NCBI GenBank assembly: GCA_903994365.1
Contig: CAJEXL010000007.1
Span: 1 to 64,000 of the forward strand
DNA from: an uncultured Chlorobiaceae bacterium
Lineage (GTDB): Bacteria > Bacteroidota > Chlorobiia > Chlorobiales > Chlorobiaceae
DNA: 64,000 nucleotides
Direction of reading: 5' to 3'
This document shows, in pieces, positions 17,952 through 27,094 of the stretch. Positions within the stretch are counted from its first letter, which is position 1, and each line of letters begins with the position of its first letter. A model generated the notes under the pieces. That model ran no database searches, was not told where the DNA came from, and was given only the letters and a program-made list of their open reading frames with translations. The position numbers and the translations under genes were made by a program.

Positions 17952-19157
17952 TCAGTAGATTCTTTCGTAAACGCCATCCACTTCACGCATAATCGGTTCA
18001 TAGAGGTCGGCGCTACGACCAAAGCAAATACCAAGAGACTCGTACATGGCGACATGGTCGAGATCGACATGGCGTTGCATAATAGCTTTGCTTGATTCAA
18101 TAAACTCAATCTTGCGTCCTTTGACCTTTGATATGGTAACGCCGGTTTTTCCGTCGAGCAGGAGCAGTACTGCTGCAGCACCCGCTTCAAAGCCAAAATT
18201 TATATCATAAGCTGAAGAGCTGCCTGATCGGACAAGGTGGCCAGGATGGACTTCACGTACCTCTGGAATTTCGTAAATTCCCTCAACGAACATGCCGGTC
18301 TCTTTCATGAAGAGAGGCATAGCTGGATCGGCCTTCATTCTTTTCTGGATCTGCTGGCAGGTAAATTTTCCGGCTCCGGCAAGTTTTTTATGACCGAATG
18401 CGTCAATCCCGGCAGATTCGTCAACGATATCGCTTCCGTCAGCATTTTTCAGCCCCTCAGCCACAACGATAGTATAGGTGCCGCTATGAACGTCGTTTTC
18501 CCTGATTCTGCGGGTAAAGCGTTCAACCAGGTGCTGGTAAACAATGTCCCAGTCAGCAGGAATTTCAGGCATGAGGATACAGTCTGCTTCAGCAGCAATG
18601 CCGCTACGGAAGGCAGTATGGCCAGCATAACGACCAAATACCTCCGTCACCAGAACCCTGTTGTGCGTTTTACCGGTTGTTTTCAGGTCGTGAACAAACT
18701 GTGCGATGCGATTGATGGTTGAGTCAGCGCCTACGGAGTAGGTTTGCAGGTCGAGATCCATGGTTTTTGGCGCATGAATACACTGAATTCCCTGCTGGTT
18801 CAAATCGACCATGACGCTGCCTGAATCGTCGCCACCGCTGATAATGAGTGCGTCAAGGCCAAATTTTTTCATACCCGCCTTGATGCGGTTGTACTTTTCA
18901 GGATTGCTTATCGCCTTGATTTTAACTCTCGAATGACCTGCCTCTGATCCGGCAAAACTTGCGTCAAACTTGTCGAGCCTGGCCTGGTCAAGATGCACCA
19001 TACTTGTCTGATCAACAAGGTTGTACAATCCTGCGTAGCCGTTGGGGATGACATACAGTTCAAGATCTTTAGCCAAAGCCATCAGTGCCGCACCTTTCAG
19101 TACCGCATTAAGCCCACCACAATCTCCACCACTGGTTAAAATACCTATTTTTTTCAC
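17952..19157 (-). CDS. pfkA: 6-phosphofructokinase, GGDDS (possibly PPi-dependent) type
   Basis: 401 residues. N-terminal GILTSGGDCGGLNAV, substrate region TEVFGRYAGHTAFRSG and late GHLVRSG mark the PFK family. The nucleotide-binding motif is ISGGDDSGS: the Asp after GGD is the position that in known families separates pyrophosphate-dependent (Asp) from ATP-dependent (Gly) enzymes. The catalytic PKTIDND loop reads PKTMDLDL here, so the usual Asn is Leu. The phosphoryl donor is therefore uncertain. GTG start at 19157 with a GGAGAG ribosome site. Confidence 0.85.
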   Translation of the reverse strand: MKKIGILTSGGDCGGLNAVLKGAALMALAKDLELYVIPNGYAGLYNLVDQTSMVHLDQARLDKFDASFAGSEAGHSRVKIKAISNPEKYNRIKAGMKKFGLDALIISGGDDSGSVMVDLNQQGIQCIHAPKTMDLDLQTYSVGADSTINRIAQFVHDLKTTGKTHNRVLVTEVFGRYAGHTAFRSGIAAEADCILMPEIPADWDIVYQHLVERFTRRIRENDVHSGTYTIVVAEGLKNADGSDIVDESAGIDAFGHKKLAGAGKFTCQQIQKRMKADPAMPLFMKETGMFVEGIYEIPEVREVHPGHLVRSGSSSAYDINFGFEAGAAAVLLLLDGKTGVTISKVKGRKIEFIESSKAIMQRHVDLDHVAMYESLGICFGRSADLYEPIMREVDGVYERIY

Positions 19158-19340
19158 AAATATTCTCTCCTCTCCATGCTCAGGTTAGTAATTAATAGCT
19201 GAATTTCTTTACTTGTAACAATATTATTTTTCAATTTTCATGCACTCAAGATAGGTTTTTTGTGTGATTTTTCAACGATTCAGCTCAATATTTAATAACA
19301 ATGAATTATGTCAGGATATGACTGAACCTCACTTTTTTTT

Positions 19341-20615
19341 ATGAATTACCGTGATCAGGCGAGGATTGCTTTTGTGCATCTCAGGGAGAGGAAACGTCAG
19401 ACTGTTCTTACCGCGCTTGGTGTGGCTGTTGGCTCTGCCATGCTGGTGACAACAATTTCTGTCGCTCGCGGTTCGTCATCGAATGTTATTGCAAAAGTCA
19501 TTGATACTGCGCCTCATGTGGTGATTAGCGCCGAAAGGGTTGTTCCACTGGTGCCTGATAATCTTGAGGGGCAATCAGGGGTACGGATTGCGATGGTGAC
19601 CAAAAATATCACTCTTGATGAACAGGAGGTTATCAAGAATTATGCTGAGGTCGTCAAGCGAATTGAGCCAGTTGAAGAGCTTCAGAGCATCTCTCCATTT
19701 GTGCTCAGCAAAGTGATTGGACGAAATAAAACCCGCTTTACTCCTTGTGTGGCTCGCGGCGTCATTCCTTCTCTTGAGGCTGAAATTGCCGGTCTGAAAA
19801 AAAATCTCCTCGAACCAAATGCTCTTGATGAACTGGCTGCAACCCCAAATGGAATTCTGGTTGGCGATCTTCTGGCAAAAAAACTTGCGGTTGGGTATCG
19901 TGGCAGGATTGTGCTTGTGACAAAAAACAGTGAGGAGTTTCCTGTTACTGTCGTTGGTCGCTTCAGCAGCGGCTTTAATGCAAAGGATGAGCGAGAAGCT
20001 TACGTCAACCTCTCCCTTGCCCAGAGAATGGAGGGGATGGCCTTAAACTCGGTGAGCGGTATTGGTTTGAGAACGGCACACGTTGAACGCGCGCGTCAAA
20101 CTGCCGAGCGGGCGCAGGCTCTCAGTGGCTACAAAAGCGAGAGCTGGGATGAGACCAATAGAAACGTTATAGAGTTTTACAACCGTAATGGGCTCATTAC
20201 GCTGGTGCTGGTGGGGTTTGTTTTTATTGTGGCAGGTCTTGGTGTTTCATCCGTTATGACCACGGTGATCCTCCAGAAGGTCAAGGATATTGCCATTATG
20301 CGCTCAATGGGCATGCAAAGAGGAAGTATCACGAGGATTTTTATGCTCGAAGGGCTGATGATCGGAATTTTCGGGGTGCTTGTTGGTAGTCCGCTGGGGC
20401 ATATAATATGTCATTTTGTTGATACCATCCGTTTTGAAGCCAGTACGGCAGGTGTACTCAAAACTGATCGGATCAACATCATTGAAATACCTGAAACTCA
20501 TCTTATTGTCATTGGTTTCGGTATTCTGATTGCGGTCATCTCCTCCTGGAGTCCGGCAAGAAAAGCGGCTCGCTATGTGCCTGTCAGTATTCTCAGGGGC
20601 GAAGTTGGTGGTTAG
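19341..20615 (+). CDS. ABC transporter permease (MacB/FtsX fold)
   Basis: 424 residues. One N-terminal membrane helix ([20 protein letters not shown]) precedes a large extracytoplasmic domain (about residues 45-270) and three C-terminal helices with the FtsX-family stretch [16 protein letters not shown]. The end is [18 protein letters not shown]. This is the type VII (MacB/LolCE-like) permease layout. No ATPase gene is adjacent, so its partner lies elsewhere. Its TAG stop overlaps the ispF stop on the other strand. Confidence 0.82.
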   Translation: MNYRDQARIAFVHLRERKRQTVLTALGVAVGSAMLVTTISVARGSSSNVIAKVIDTAPHVVISAERVVPLVPDNLEGQSGVRIAMVTKNITLDEQEVIKNYAEVVKRIEPVEELQSISPFVLSKVIGRNKTRFTPCVARGVIPSLEAEIAGLKKNLLEPNALDELAATPNGILVGDLLAKKLAVGYRGRIVLVTKNSEEFPVTVVGRFSSGFNAKDEREAYVNLSLAQRMEGMALNSVSGIGLRTAHVERARQTAERAQALSGYKSESWDETNRNVIEFYNRNGLITLVLVGFVFIVAGLGVSSVMTTVILQKVKDIAIMRSMGMQRGSITRIFMLEGLMIGIFGVLVGSPLGHIICHFVDTIRFEASTAGVLKTDRINIIEIPETHLIVIGFGILIAVISSWSPARKAARYVPVSILRGEVGG

Positions 20616-21085
20616 AAGGCACGGATAATGCAGACTGCATGTGCGGCCGCTCCCTCCTCCCGTCCAATGTAGCCCAGTTTTTCATTCGTGGTAGCCTTGA
20701 CTGAGACAGCCCCAGCCTCGACCCCAAGACAGCGTGCAATATTTTTACGCATCTCTGTGATGTATGGTGCAATTTTTGGCGCTTCAAGCAGTAGCATCGC
20801 ATCAATATTGACGGTCTGGTAGCCATTTTTTTCGAGCAACTTGCCAACCTGTTTGAGCAGAATCATGCTGTCAATATCCTTGAACTCCGGGCTCGTATTT
20901 GGAAAGTGCAAACCAATGTCTCCAAGTGCGGCAGCGCCAAGAAGTGCGTCACTGATTGCATGAAGCAGGACATCGGCATCGCTATGGCCGTCGAGTCCAT
21001 CGTGTCCGGGGATGTGGACGCCTCCTATGACGAGTTTTCTGCCTTTGGCAAAAGGATGTACATCAATACCAATTCCAATACGCAT
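20612..21085 (-). CDS. ispF: 2-C-methyl-D-erythritol 2,4-cyclodiphosphate synthase
   Basis: 157 residues. The metal-site motif [28 protein letters not shown] and DIGLHFPN are all conserved, and the end has [15 protein letters not shown]. It acts in the MEP pathway, which feeds quinone, carotenoid and chlorophyll tail synthesis. Its stop overlaps the ABC permease stop in a convergent arrangement. Confidence 0.95.
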   Translation of the reverse strand: MRIGIGIDVHPFAKGRKLVIGGVHIPGHDGLDGHSDADVLLHAISDALLGAAALGDIGLHFPNTSPEFKDIDSMILLKQVGKLLEKNGYQTVNIDAMLLLEAPKIAPYITEMRKNIARCLGVEAGAVSVKATTNEKLGYIGREEGAAAHAVCIIRAF

Positions 21086-21258
21086 GAGTGTAGAGGTTTA
21101 AGGGTTACAGGTGCAGGGCATCAAAGATAGTATATATTGTGAATATTCAGAGCCGGTTGCATCGCGTACCGATGAAAAATATTAAAAAAGAGCTAACTTC
21201 CTGCCAGTTGGAATTGTTGCATACGTGAACTTGGAAGAGTGGTAATAACAGAGAACCT

Positions 21259-22371
21259 ATGACCTTTTCTATACTTCAGCGTTTTTTCTGGATTTGTTCC
21301 GGAACTCCGGTCTCCGTGATTGAAAAGTACTCGACAGAGCACAGTAAATATCTGGGTATCGGCGCAACAATTTTTTTTACAGCGCTTTTTGCGGGATTGT
21401 CTGGTGGCTATGCCCTCTATTTCGTTTTTTCCGGCAGTACTTTTGCCGGGTTGTGGGCATTTATTTTTGGGATGATCTGGGGCGTTGCGATTTTTAATCT
21501 GGACCGCTATATCGTTTCAAGTATAAAAAAGAGCTCCAAAGTGATGAAACAGGTCGTTCAAGCCTCTCCCCGGCTGATTTTTGCTGTTCTTATTGCGGTT
21601 GTTATTGTCCGTCCTCTTGAACTGAAAATATTTGACAAGGAAATTCGTGAACAGCTTCGGAACCGCTACTTGTCGGAGCAACAGCATCGTATTGTGAAGG
21701 TTCAGCACTCATTCAAGGAGAAATATGCGCAGGAGCTTGGCCAGATTACTGCGTACCAGAGAGAGTATGATACCCTGAGCAGCGAGGTAAACCGCTTGCG
21801 TGAAGAGCTGAAAGCGGAGGTTTTTGGTGCGCGTACATCAACGACTTCAGGCAAAGAGGGGTATGGAACCTATGCCAAGAACAAGGAGCTTGTTCTATCG
21901 GCCAAGCAGACACGGCTTGATTTTCTTGCCGGGCAGCTTGCCGGGCAGCAGGAGTATATGAACCGGCAGAAGTCTGCTGAGGGGATTAATAATCAGATGA
22001 TGCTGACTGATCAGGCACTTAATGAAAAAGCATCAAATGCTGGTTTTGCTGACCGTAACTGGGCGTTGGGTGAGTTGACTCACGCGGCCAATGATGTGAG
22101 CCGCTCTTCAGCCGATGCAGTTTACTTTATCACCCTGCTTTTTATTGTCTTTGAATGTGCTCCGATTATTGTCAAACTGCTTTCTGATATTGGCCCCTCG
22201 GATGTTGATATCAGGGAGACTGAATCAAGGATTTTCTCCTTTCTGACCGGCACCTCTTTTCTTTCGCGCAGTCGTCTTGTTCGTGAATATCGACGTCCAG
22301 GCCTGAAAATTGGCGGAAAGCGCTCACGGAAATATCTGGTGAACAGACGGGGATGTGGACGAAAAAGTTAA
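21259..22371 (+). CDS. DUF4407 membrane protein with coiled coil
   Basis: 370 residues, function unknown. Two membrane helices near residues 33-58 and 63-80, a third at about 105-120 and a fourth at about 285-305. Between the third and fourth lies a long charged, probably coiled-coil region (YQREYDTLSSEVNRLREELK). The NLDRYIVSSIKK segment and overall order match DUF4407. Its TAA stop shares bases with the pyrD stop on the other strand. Confidence 0.72.
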   Translation: MTFSILQRFFWICSGTPVSVIEKYSTEHSKYLGIGATIFFTALFAGLSGGYALYFVFSGSTFAGLWAFIFGMIWGVAIFNLDRYIVSSIKKSSKVMKQVVQASPRLIFAVLIAVVIVRPLELKIFDKEIREQLRNRYLSEQQHRIVKVQHSFKEKYAQELGQITAYQREYDTLSSEVNRLREELKAEVFGARTSTTSGKEGYGTYAKNKELVLSAKQTRLDFLAGQLAGQQEYMNRQKSAEGINNQMMLTDQALNEKASNAGFADRNWALGELTHAANDVSRSSADAVYFITLLFIVFECAPIIVKLLSDIGPSDVDIRETESRIFSFLTGTSFLSRSRLVREYRRPGLKIGGKRSRKYLVNRRGCGRKS

Positions 22372-23312
22372 CCGGTGATCAAGCTGCCGCAGTACTCTTT
22401 CAAGGGTGTTGCTCCTGGAGCCGCAAAATACTCTTCAATGGCGGTGGCTATCTTTTCACTGATGTCAGGATAGACGAAGTTCATGGTGCCGATTTGTATC
22501 GCACGCGATCCGGCAAGAAAAAACTCCATGGCATCCTCGAATCCAGCAATGCCACCCATACCGATAATCGGAATTTTTACAGCATTATAGACTTCCCAAA
22601 CCTTTGCAAGTGCAATCGGCTTGATGGCGGGCCCGGAGAGTCCTCCTGTGATATTTTTTAACAGAGGCCTTCGGGTTTTATGGTTGACAGCCATGCCGAC
22701 GACTGTATTGATAAGGGAGAGGGAGTCGGCACCAGCCTCTTCGGCGGCAAGAGCGATTGAGCTGATGGAGGTGACGTTAGGTGTCAGCTTGATCATAAGA
22801 TGCCGGTTGGTTATCCGGCGCAGTTCAGAGACGATTTCAAAGGTAGCCTCCTTGTTTACCCCCATAATCATGCACTCTCCCTTGACGTTTGGGCAGGAGA
22901 GGTTGATTTCATAAGCGCCAAGGCCTTCGATGCCATCAAGCCTTGATACGACCTCACAGTAGTCATCGATTGATCGGCCAGCAATATTGACAATGACCGC
23001 AGTGTCAAGCGTTCGAAGAAACGGTACTTTTTCCGCAATGAAGCGTTCAACACCTACATTTGCCAGTCCGATAGCATTGATCATCCCCGAGGGGGTTTCT
23101 GCAATGCGTTGCGGAGGATTACCGGTTCTTGGTTCGAGGGAGATAGCTTTTGTTACAAGACCACCGATCCTGGAAAAATCGCAAAGCTTACTAAGCTCTT
23201 CTCCATAAGAGACGGTGCCTGAAGCAAGGAGTACTGGTGATTTCAGTTCAAGTCCACGTCCAAGAGATACTGTTGCGACGGTTGCGGGGTAGGGTGTACT
23301 GTGTTGGCTCAT
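22368..23312 (-). CDS. pyrD: Dihydroorotate dehydrogenase, class 1B catalytic subunit
   Basis: About 314 residues. FMN/substrate motifs include the YEINLSCPN loop with the catalytic Cys that marks class 1B, LMIKLTPN, a LINTVVGMA stretch and PIIGMGGIAG. Class 1B enzymes work with PyrK and use NAD; pyrK is not nearby. The start at 23312 (MSQHSTPYPATV) is chosen; the frame extends to 23393, but that part is encoded by an inverted-repeat hairpin and is unlikely to be translated. Confidence 0.9.
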   Translation of the reverse strand: MSQHSTPYPATVATVSLGRGLELKSPVLLASGTVSYGEELSKLCDFSRIGGLVTKAISLEPRTGNPPQRIAETPSGMINAIGLANVGVERFIAEKVPFLRTLDTAVIVNIAGRSIDDYCEVVSRLDGIEGLGAYEINLSCPNVKGECMIMGVNKEATFEIVSELRRITNRHLMIKLTPNVTSISSIALAAEEAGADSLSLINTVVGMAVNHKTRRPLLKNITGGLSGPAIKPIALAKVWEVYNAVKIPIIGMGGIAGFEDAMEFFLAGSRAIQIGTMNFVYPDISEKIATAIEEYFAAPGATPLKEYCGSLITG

Positions 23313-23345
23313 GATGTTGCTGTGCTTGACCGGGATAAAAGCAAC

Positions 23346-23381
23346 TCTCTTCATGGCTGGCACAAGCCAGCCATGAAGAGA
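23346..23381. terminator. Perfect 15-bp inverted repeat, probable glgP terminator
   Basis: Bases 23346-23360 pair perfectly with 23367-23381 around a six-base loop (CACAAG). It lies between the glucan phosphorylase stop and pyrD, both on the minus strand. There is no strong T run on the minus strand (GAGTTGCTTTTATC follows). It is either a weak terminator or a structured leader of pyrD. Confidence 0.5.
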
Positions 23382-23411
23382 AAAGGCATACAATTCTGAT
23401 GTTCAGCTCTC

Positions 23412-25523
23412 TTATTTGCTCAAATAGTACTTGGTTGCATAGTCCCTGACCATTCGATGAGTGTTGTATTCCGGTGCTATTGTAGCAATGGCATTCCGTA
23501 TTTTATTGATCCATTGCAGAGGAATGCCCTGCTCATTGCGTTCGTAATATGACGGGATGAGCTGAGTCTCCAGAGTGGTGTACATCTTTTCCGCATCGAA
23601 ACTATCCTGCTCCTCATGGTTCTCAAAGGATTCGCCGTTAGCAATTGAAAAGCCGTTATCACCGTTATAGGCTTCAGGCCACCAGCCATCAAGAACACTA
23701 AAATTCAGTCCGCCGTGCAGAACAGTTTTTTCTCCTGATGTGCCACTGGCCTCCATTGGTCTTACCGGAGTGTTCAGCCATACATCTACACCTGAAACCA
23801 TCCGCTTTGCAACGCCAAGGTTGTAGTTTTCAAGGAAAATAACCCTGCCATTGAACTCCGGACGGCGTGAGTGGTGGACGATCTGGCGTATATAATCTTT
23901 TCCGGCATCGTCATGCGGATGGGCTTTTCCTGCAAAGACAATCTGCATCGGCATTTTTGGATTATTGATAATCCTGTCAAGGCGGGCAAGATCCCTGAAA
24001 ATTAGCGGAGCACGCTTGTAGGTGGCGAAACGTCTTGCAAATCCTATGGTAAGCACATCAGGAGAGAAGGTGTTTTTTGGCGATCTTAAGGTGTTATAGT
24101 CGCTGTAGTATGAGTTGATATGCTGATGGAAAAGCTGATTCCCCAGGTAGCGGTCGATATAATCGATAAGATTGCGTTTCAGGCTGTAGCGTAATGACCA
24201 GAGGTCTTCGTCAGTGATTCTTGCCAGAACAGCCTCTGCGGATTCGCGTGAAAGGCATAATTCATCAACTGTTACTCCATTTTTCTGCCAGAAACGGCCG
24301 GTATAACCACAAGTCCAACTGCTGGCGTGTACACCGTTGGTGATATGGCCAATCGGAACCTCATCAACAGTTTTTTCCGGATAGAGGTGCTGCCACATGG
24401 TTCGTGAGACCTCTCCATGCAGTTTTGATACACCGTTTGCCGAACGTGACAGATTAAGGGCGAGAACAGTCATGGTGAAGAGTCCGTAGATATTGTTCCG
24501 GTCTTCAGATCCGAGCATCATCAGCTCATCAAACTCCAGGCCTATTGTTGAAAGATATTTGTCGAAGGTGTAGTGCATCATCTCTCTGGAGAATCGGTCG
24601 TGACCGGCAGGCACTGGTGTGTGCGTGGTGAAGACGCAGCGAGCCCGGACGTTCTCCATGGCCTCTTGATTTGAGAGACCTTTGGCTAACTCCGAGGCAA
24701 GCAGCTCAAGGGTCAGAAATGCGGAGTGCCCTTCATTCATGTGGTAGACTGCGGGCTTCACACCAAGCTTGTCGAGCAGTTTTGCGCCGCCTATACCAAG
24801 AAAAATCTCCTGGTTGATGCGCATATTCTGGTCACCGCCATAGACTCGGCAGCAGATATCGCGATAGTGAGGTTCGTTGGCCGCAATATTGGTGTCGAGC
24901 AGGTAAAGTTTAGCCCGTCCGACCTTCAGCAGCCAGGCTTGCGCATGGACTTCGCTCTGTGCTATATTGACCGTGACGATAAGGTCATTGCCATCCGAAT
25001 CGGTCACCTTTTCTATGGGAAGAGTTTCGGGATCCTGCAGAGGGTAGTCCTCCATCTGCCATCCGTCGTGGTTCAGGTATTGGCGGAAATAGCCCTCTTT
25101 GTAAAACAGGGTTATGCCTGTAAAGTTGATGCCAAGATCACTGGCCGATTTCAGGTGGTCTCCGGCAAGAACACCGAGTCCGCCAGAATATATTCTTACA
25201 CTTTCATGAATGCCAAACTCTGCACTGAAATAGGCGACTGGATTATTTACAAGTTCAGGTGCATGTTTTGCCGCCCAGGTATCTTTATTGTTGAGGTAGG
25301 CTGTGAAACGCGCATAGACCCTGTCTATTTTTTCCCCATATTCACAGCGACAACGTGATAGCAGCTCATCATCAGATATATGCTGAAGAAGTGTGACCGG
25401 ATTGTGATTATTCCTTTGCCAGAGGAGGGGAGAGAGTTCTTCAAAAATCTGTTTTGCTTCGGTATCCCAGGACCACCAGAGATTTCTTGTCAGTTCTTTA
25501 AGCGCAATTATTTTTTTTTGCAT
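23412..25523 (-). CDS. Alpha-glucan (glycogen/maltodextrin) phosphorylase, GT35
   Basis: 703 residues. N-terminal LTRNLWWSWDTEAKQIF is typical of the bacterial alpha-glucan phosphorylases with the DUF3417 cap. It is followed by ISYF-like VAYFSAEFGIHESVRIYSGG, VYHMNEGHSAFLTLE, TTHTPVPAGHDRF and the PLP region GTSGEKTVLHGG. There the usual Lys lies in SGEK. It would release glucose-1-phosphate from storage glycogen. No other glycogen gene is adjacent. Confidence 0.88.
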   Translation of the reverse strand: MQKKIIALKELTRNLWWSWDTEAKQIFEELSPLLWQRNNHNPVTLLQHISDDELLSRCRCEYGEKIDRVYARFTAYLNNKDTWAAKHAPELVNNPVAYFSAEFGIHESVRIYSGGLGVLAGDHLKSASDLGINFTGITLFYKEGYFRQYLNHDGWQMEDYPLQDPETLPIEKVTDSDGNDLIVTVNIAQSEVHAQAWLLKVGRAKLYLLDTNIAANEPHYRDICCRVYGGDQNMRINQEIFLGIGGAKLLDKLGVKPAVYHMNEGHSAFLTLELLASELAKGLSNQEAMENVRARCVFTTHTPVPAGHDRFSREMMHYTFDKYLSTIGLEFDELMMLGSEDRNNIYGLFTMTVLALNLSRSANGVSKLHGEVSRTMWQHLYPEKTVDEVPIGHITNGVHASSWTCGYTGRFWQKNGVTVDELCLSRESAEAVLARITDEDLWSLRYSLKRNLIDYIDRYLGNQLFHQHINSYYSDYNTLRSPKNTFSPDVLTIGFARRFATYKRAPLIFRDLARLDRIINNPKMPMQIVFAGKAHPHDDAGKDYIRQIVHHSRRPEFNGRVIFLENYNLGVAKRMVSGVDVWLNTPVRPMEASGTSGEKTVLHGGLNFSVLDGWWPEAYNGDNGFSIANGESFENHEEQDSFDAEKMYTTLETQLIPSYYERNEQGIPLQWINKIRNAIATIAPEYNTHRMVRDYATKYYLSK

Positions 25524-25699
25524 AGTTGATCAGTATAATGATTGCATTGGTGCCGCGCAGTCAGAATGACAGGTCGTATCTTGAGGTATCAAGGGCTTTG
25601 GCGGCGTTGTAATTTAATGCGTGTTAATAATAAAGAGTGCTTAATGTATCTGTTTTAGAATTGAAAACCGCAACTCTTATAAAATTGATTGCAGAAAGT

Positions 25700-26551
25700 G
25701 TGAAAATAGCGCATATATCGGATCTTCATTTTTCCGGTGAACAGGATCTGCGCCAGCTTGAGGCTCTTGATCGTCTCTTTGATCATTTTAATGCCGCAGG
25801 GGTTGATCATCTTGTTATATCAGGAGATCTTAGCAATAATGCTGACCAAGGCGACTGGCGTATTGTAAAAGAAAAATTGGCGGCGCACGGACTTTATCAC
25901 TGGGAAAAGAGCACTGTTATTGCAGGAAATCATGATGTCATCAATCTTGAGGAGGAGATGCGTTTTTATAATGCACTGAACCCGTTGCCTTTGCTCAGAA
26001 AGAGAGCCTTTGATCGTAAGTTGACAGATTTTTCTCTTTTTTTTCAGGAGTTGATAACCGGTGAAGAGGGTGGCAATAAAGCATTTCCCTTTGTGAAAAT
26101 TATTAATTTCCCATCAGTGAGGATTGCTGTTACAGCGCTGAATTCCGTTTATCCATGGTATCCTGCCGATAATCCTCTTGGCGCCAGGGGCTCCATTACC
26201 TCCGGGCAGTTGCGAGCTTTGGGTCTTGACCATGTTCTTGCTTCACTGAAAGAGTGTTTTGTTATCGGCCTCTGCCATCACGCCTACAGGGTCTACGGTA
26301 CAGATTCACTCATCGACCAGGCATTCGACTGGACGATGGAGTTGAAAAACCGTGAGGAATTTTTGTCAGCGATGAAGGCTATTAAGGCAAAACTGGTGTT
26401 GCACGGCCATTTTCACCGTTTCCAGTCCTATTCCGTGGATGGAATAACCTTTATCAATGGCGGGAGTTTTCGTTACTCTCCCCGGCGTTACAGTGAATTA
26501 CTTATAGGAAAAGAGGGCAGTTTTGAACAACAGTTTATAACGCTACCCTGA
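25700..26551 (+). CDS. Calcineurin-like metallophosphoesterase
   Basis: About 283 residues. All core metal motifs are present: ISDLHFSG (D-x-H), VISGDLSNNAD (G-D), AGNHD, a late LCHHAYR (H) and VLHGHFHRF (G-H-x-H). The substrate is not recognisable. The GTG at 25700 (VKIAHISDLH) gives the usual family N-terminus; an upstream GTG at 25637 would add 21 residues of no known match. It is divergent from glucan phosphorylase. Confidence 0.82.
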   Translation: MKIAHISDLHFSGEQDLRQLEALDRLFDHFNAAGVDHLVISGDLSNNADQGDWRIVKEKLAAHGLYHWEKSTVIAGNHDVINLEEEMRFYNALNPLPLLRKRAFDRKLTDFSLFFQELITGEEGGNKAFPFVKIINFPSVRIAVTALNSVYPWYPADNPLGARGSITSGQLRALGLDHVLASLKECFVIGLCHHAYRVYGTDSLIDQAFDWTMELKNREEFLSAMKAIKAKLVLHGHFHRFQSYSVDGITFINGGSFRYSPRRYSELLIGKEGSFEQQFITLP

Positions 26552-26559
26552 ACAACTCT

Positions 26560-27030
26560 TTACTTGATGTTGTTTTTCAGCATGTATTGCTGGATTCGAG
26601 TGGCGTGATCGCGGTCTTCCTGATTCAGTTGTTTAAAAATATTTGCAGAATAAGAGTTTGTGGGGCTGTCGAGGAATTGCTGGAAATGGGACTCGCCAGC
26701 CGCCATTTCCAGAGCATGCGCGGTTTTGAATGCTTCAGCTCTTGATGGTGGCGTAGCTGTATAGGTGGCGATCAGCGCTGTAATTTTTGTATTGGTATCA
26801 ATAAGGGATTGCAGATCCTTGGCCAGCAGATTATCCGGAAAGAACTCTTTTTGCTGAGGCTCTTTTTTCTCCTGCTGAAACAGGGATGCGTGCCCCTGCT
26901 CCTCCATTGCCAGATCCCACCAGAAATCCTCATCTTCAGCAAAACAGTCATTAAAGAGCGTATAGAGTCTGGCAAGGTTCAATTCAAGGAGTATTGACTC
27001 GTCAAGATGTTTCTGAAGTTTTTCGGGCAT
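26560..27030 (-). CDS. Ferritin-like (rubrerythrin-fold) protein
   Basis: 156 residues, all helical by pattern. Di-iron type positions are visible: an early E (ESILLELNLAR), MEEQGHASLF (E-x-x-H), MAAGESHFQQF (E-x-x-H) and EDRDHATRI. There is no C-terminal rubredoxin Cys pair, so this is not a full rubrerythrin. It could handle iron or peroxide stress, which matters for an anaerobe. It is convergent with the phosphoesterase gene, eight bases away. Confidence 0.65.
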   Translation of the reverse strand: MPEKLQKHLDESILLELNLARLYTLFNDCFAEDEDFWWDLAMEEQGHASLFQQEKKEPQQKEFFPDNLLAKDLQSLIDTNTKITALIATYTATPPSRAEAFKTAHALEMAAGESHFQQFLDSPTNSYSANIFKQLNQEDRDHATRIQQYMLKNNIK

Positions 27031-27094
27031 GGTCAAATAATGTTGAATGTGCTGTTGCTTCTGTTCTATTACTCAAGCGCAAGAGGCTCTTGTC

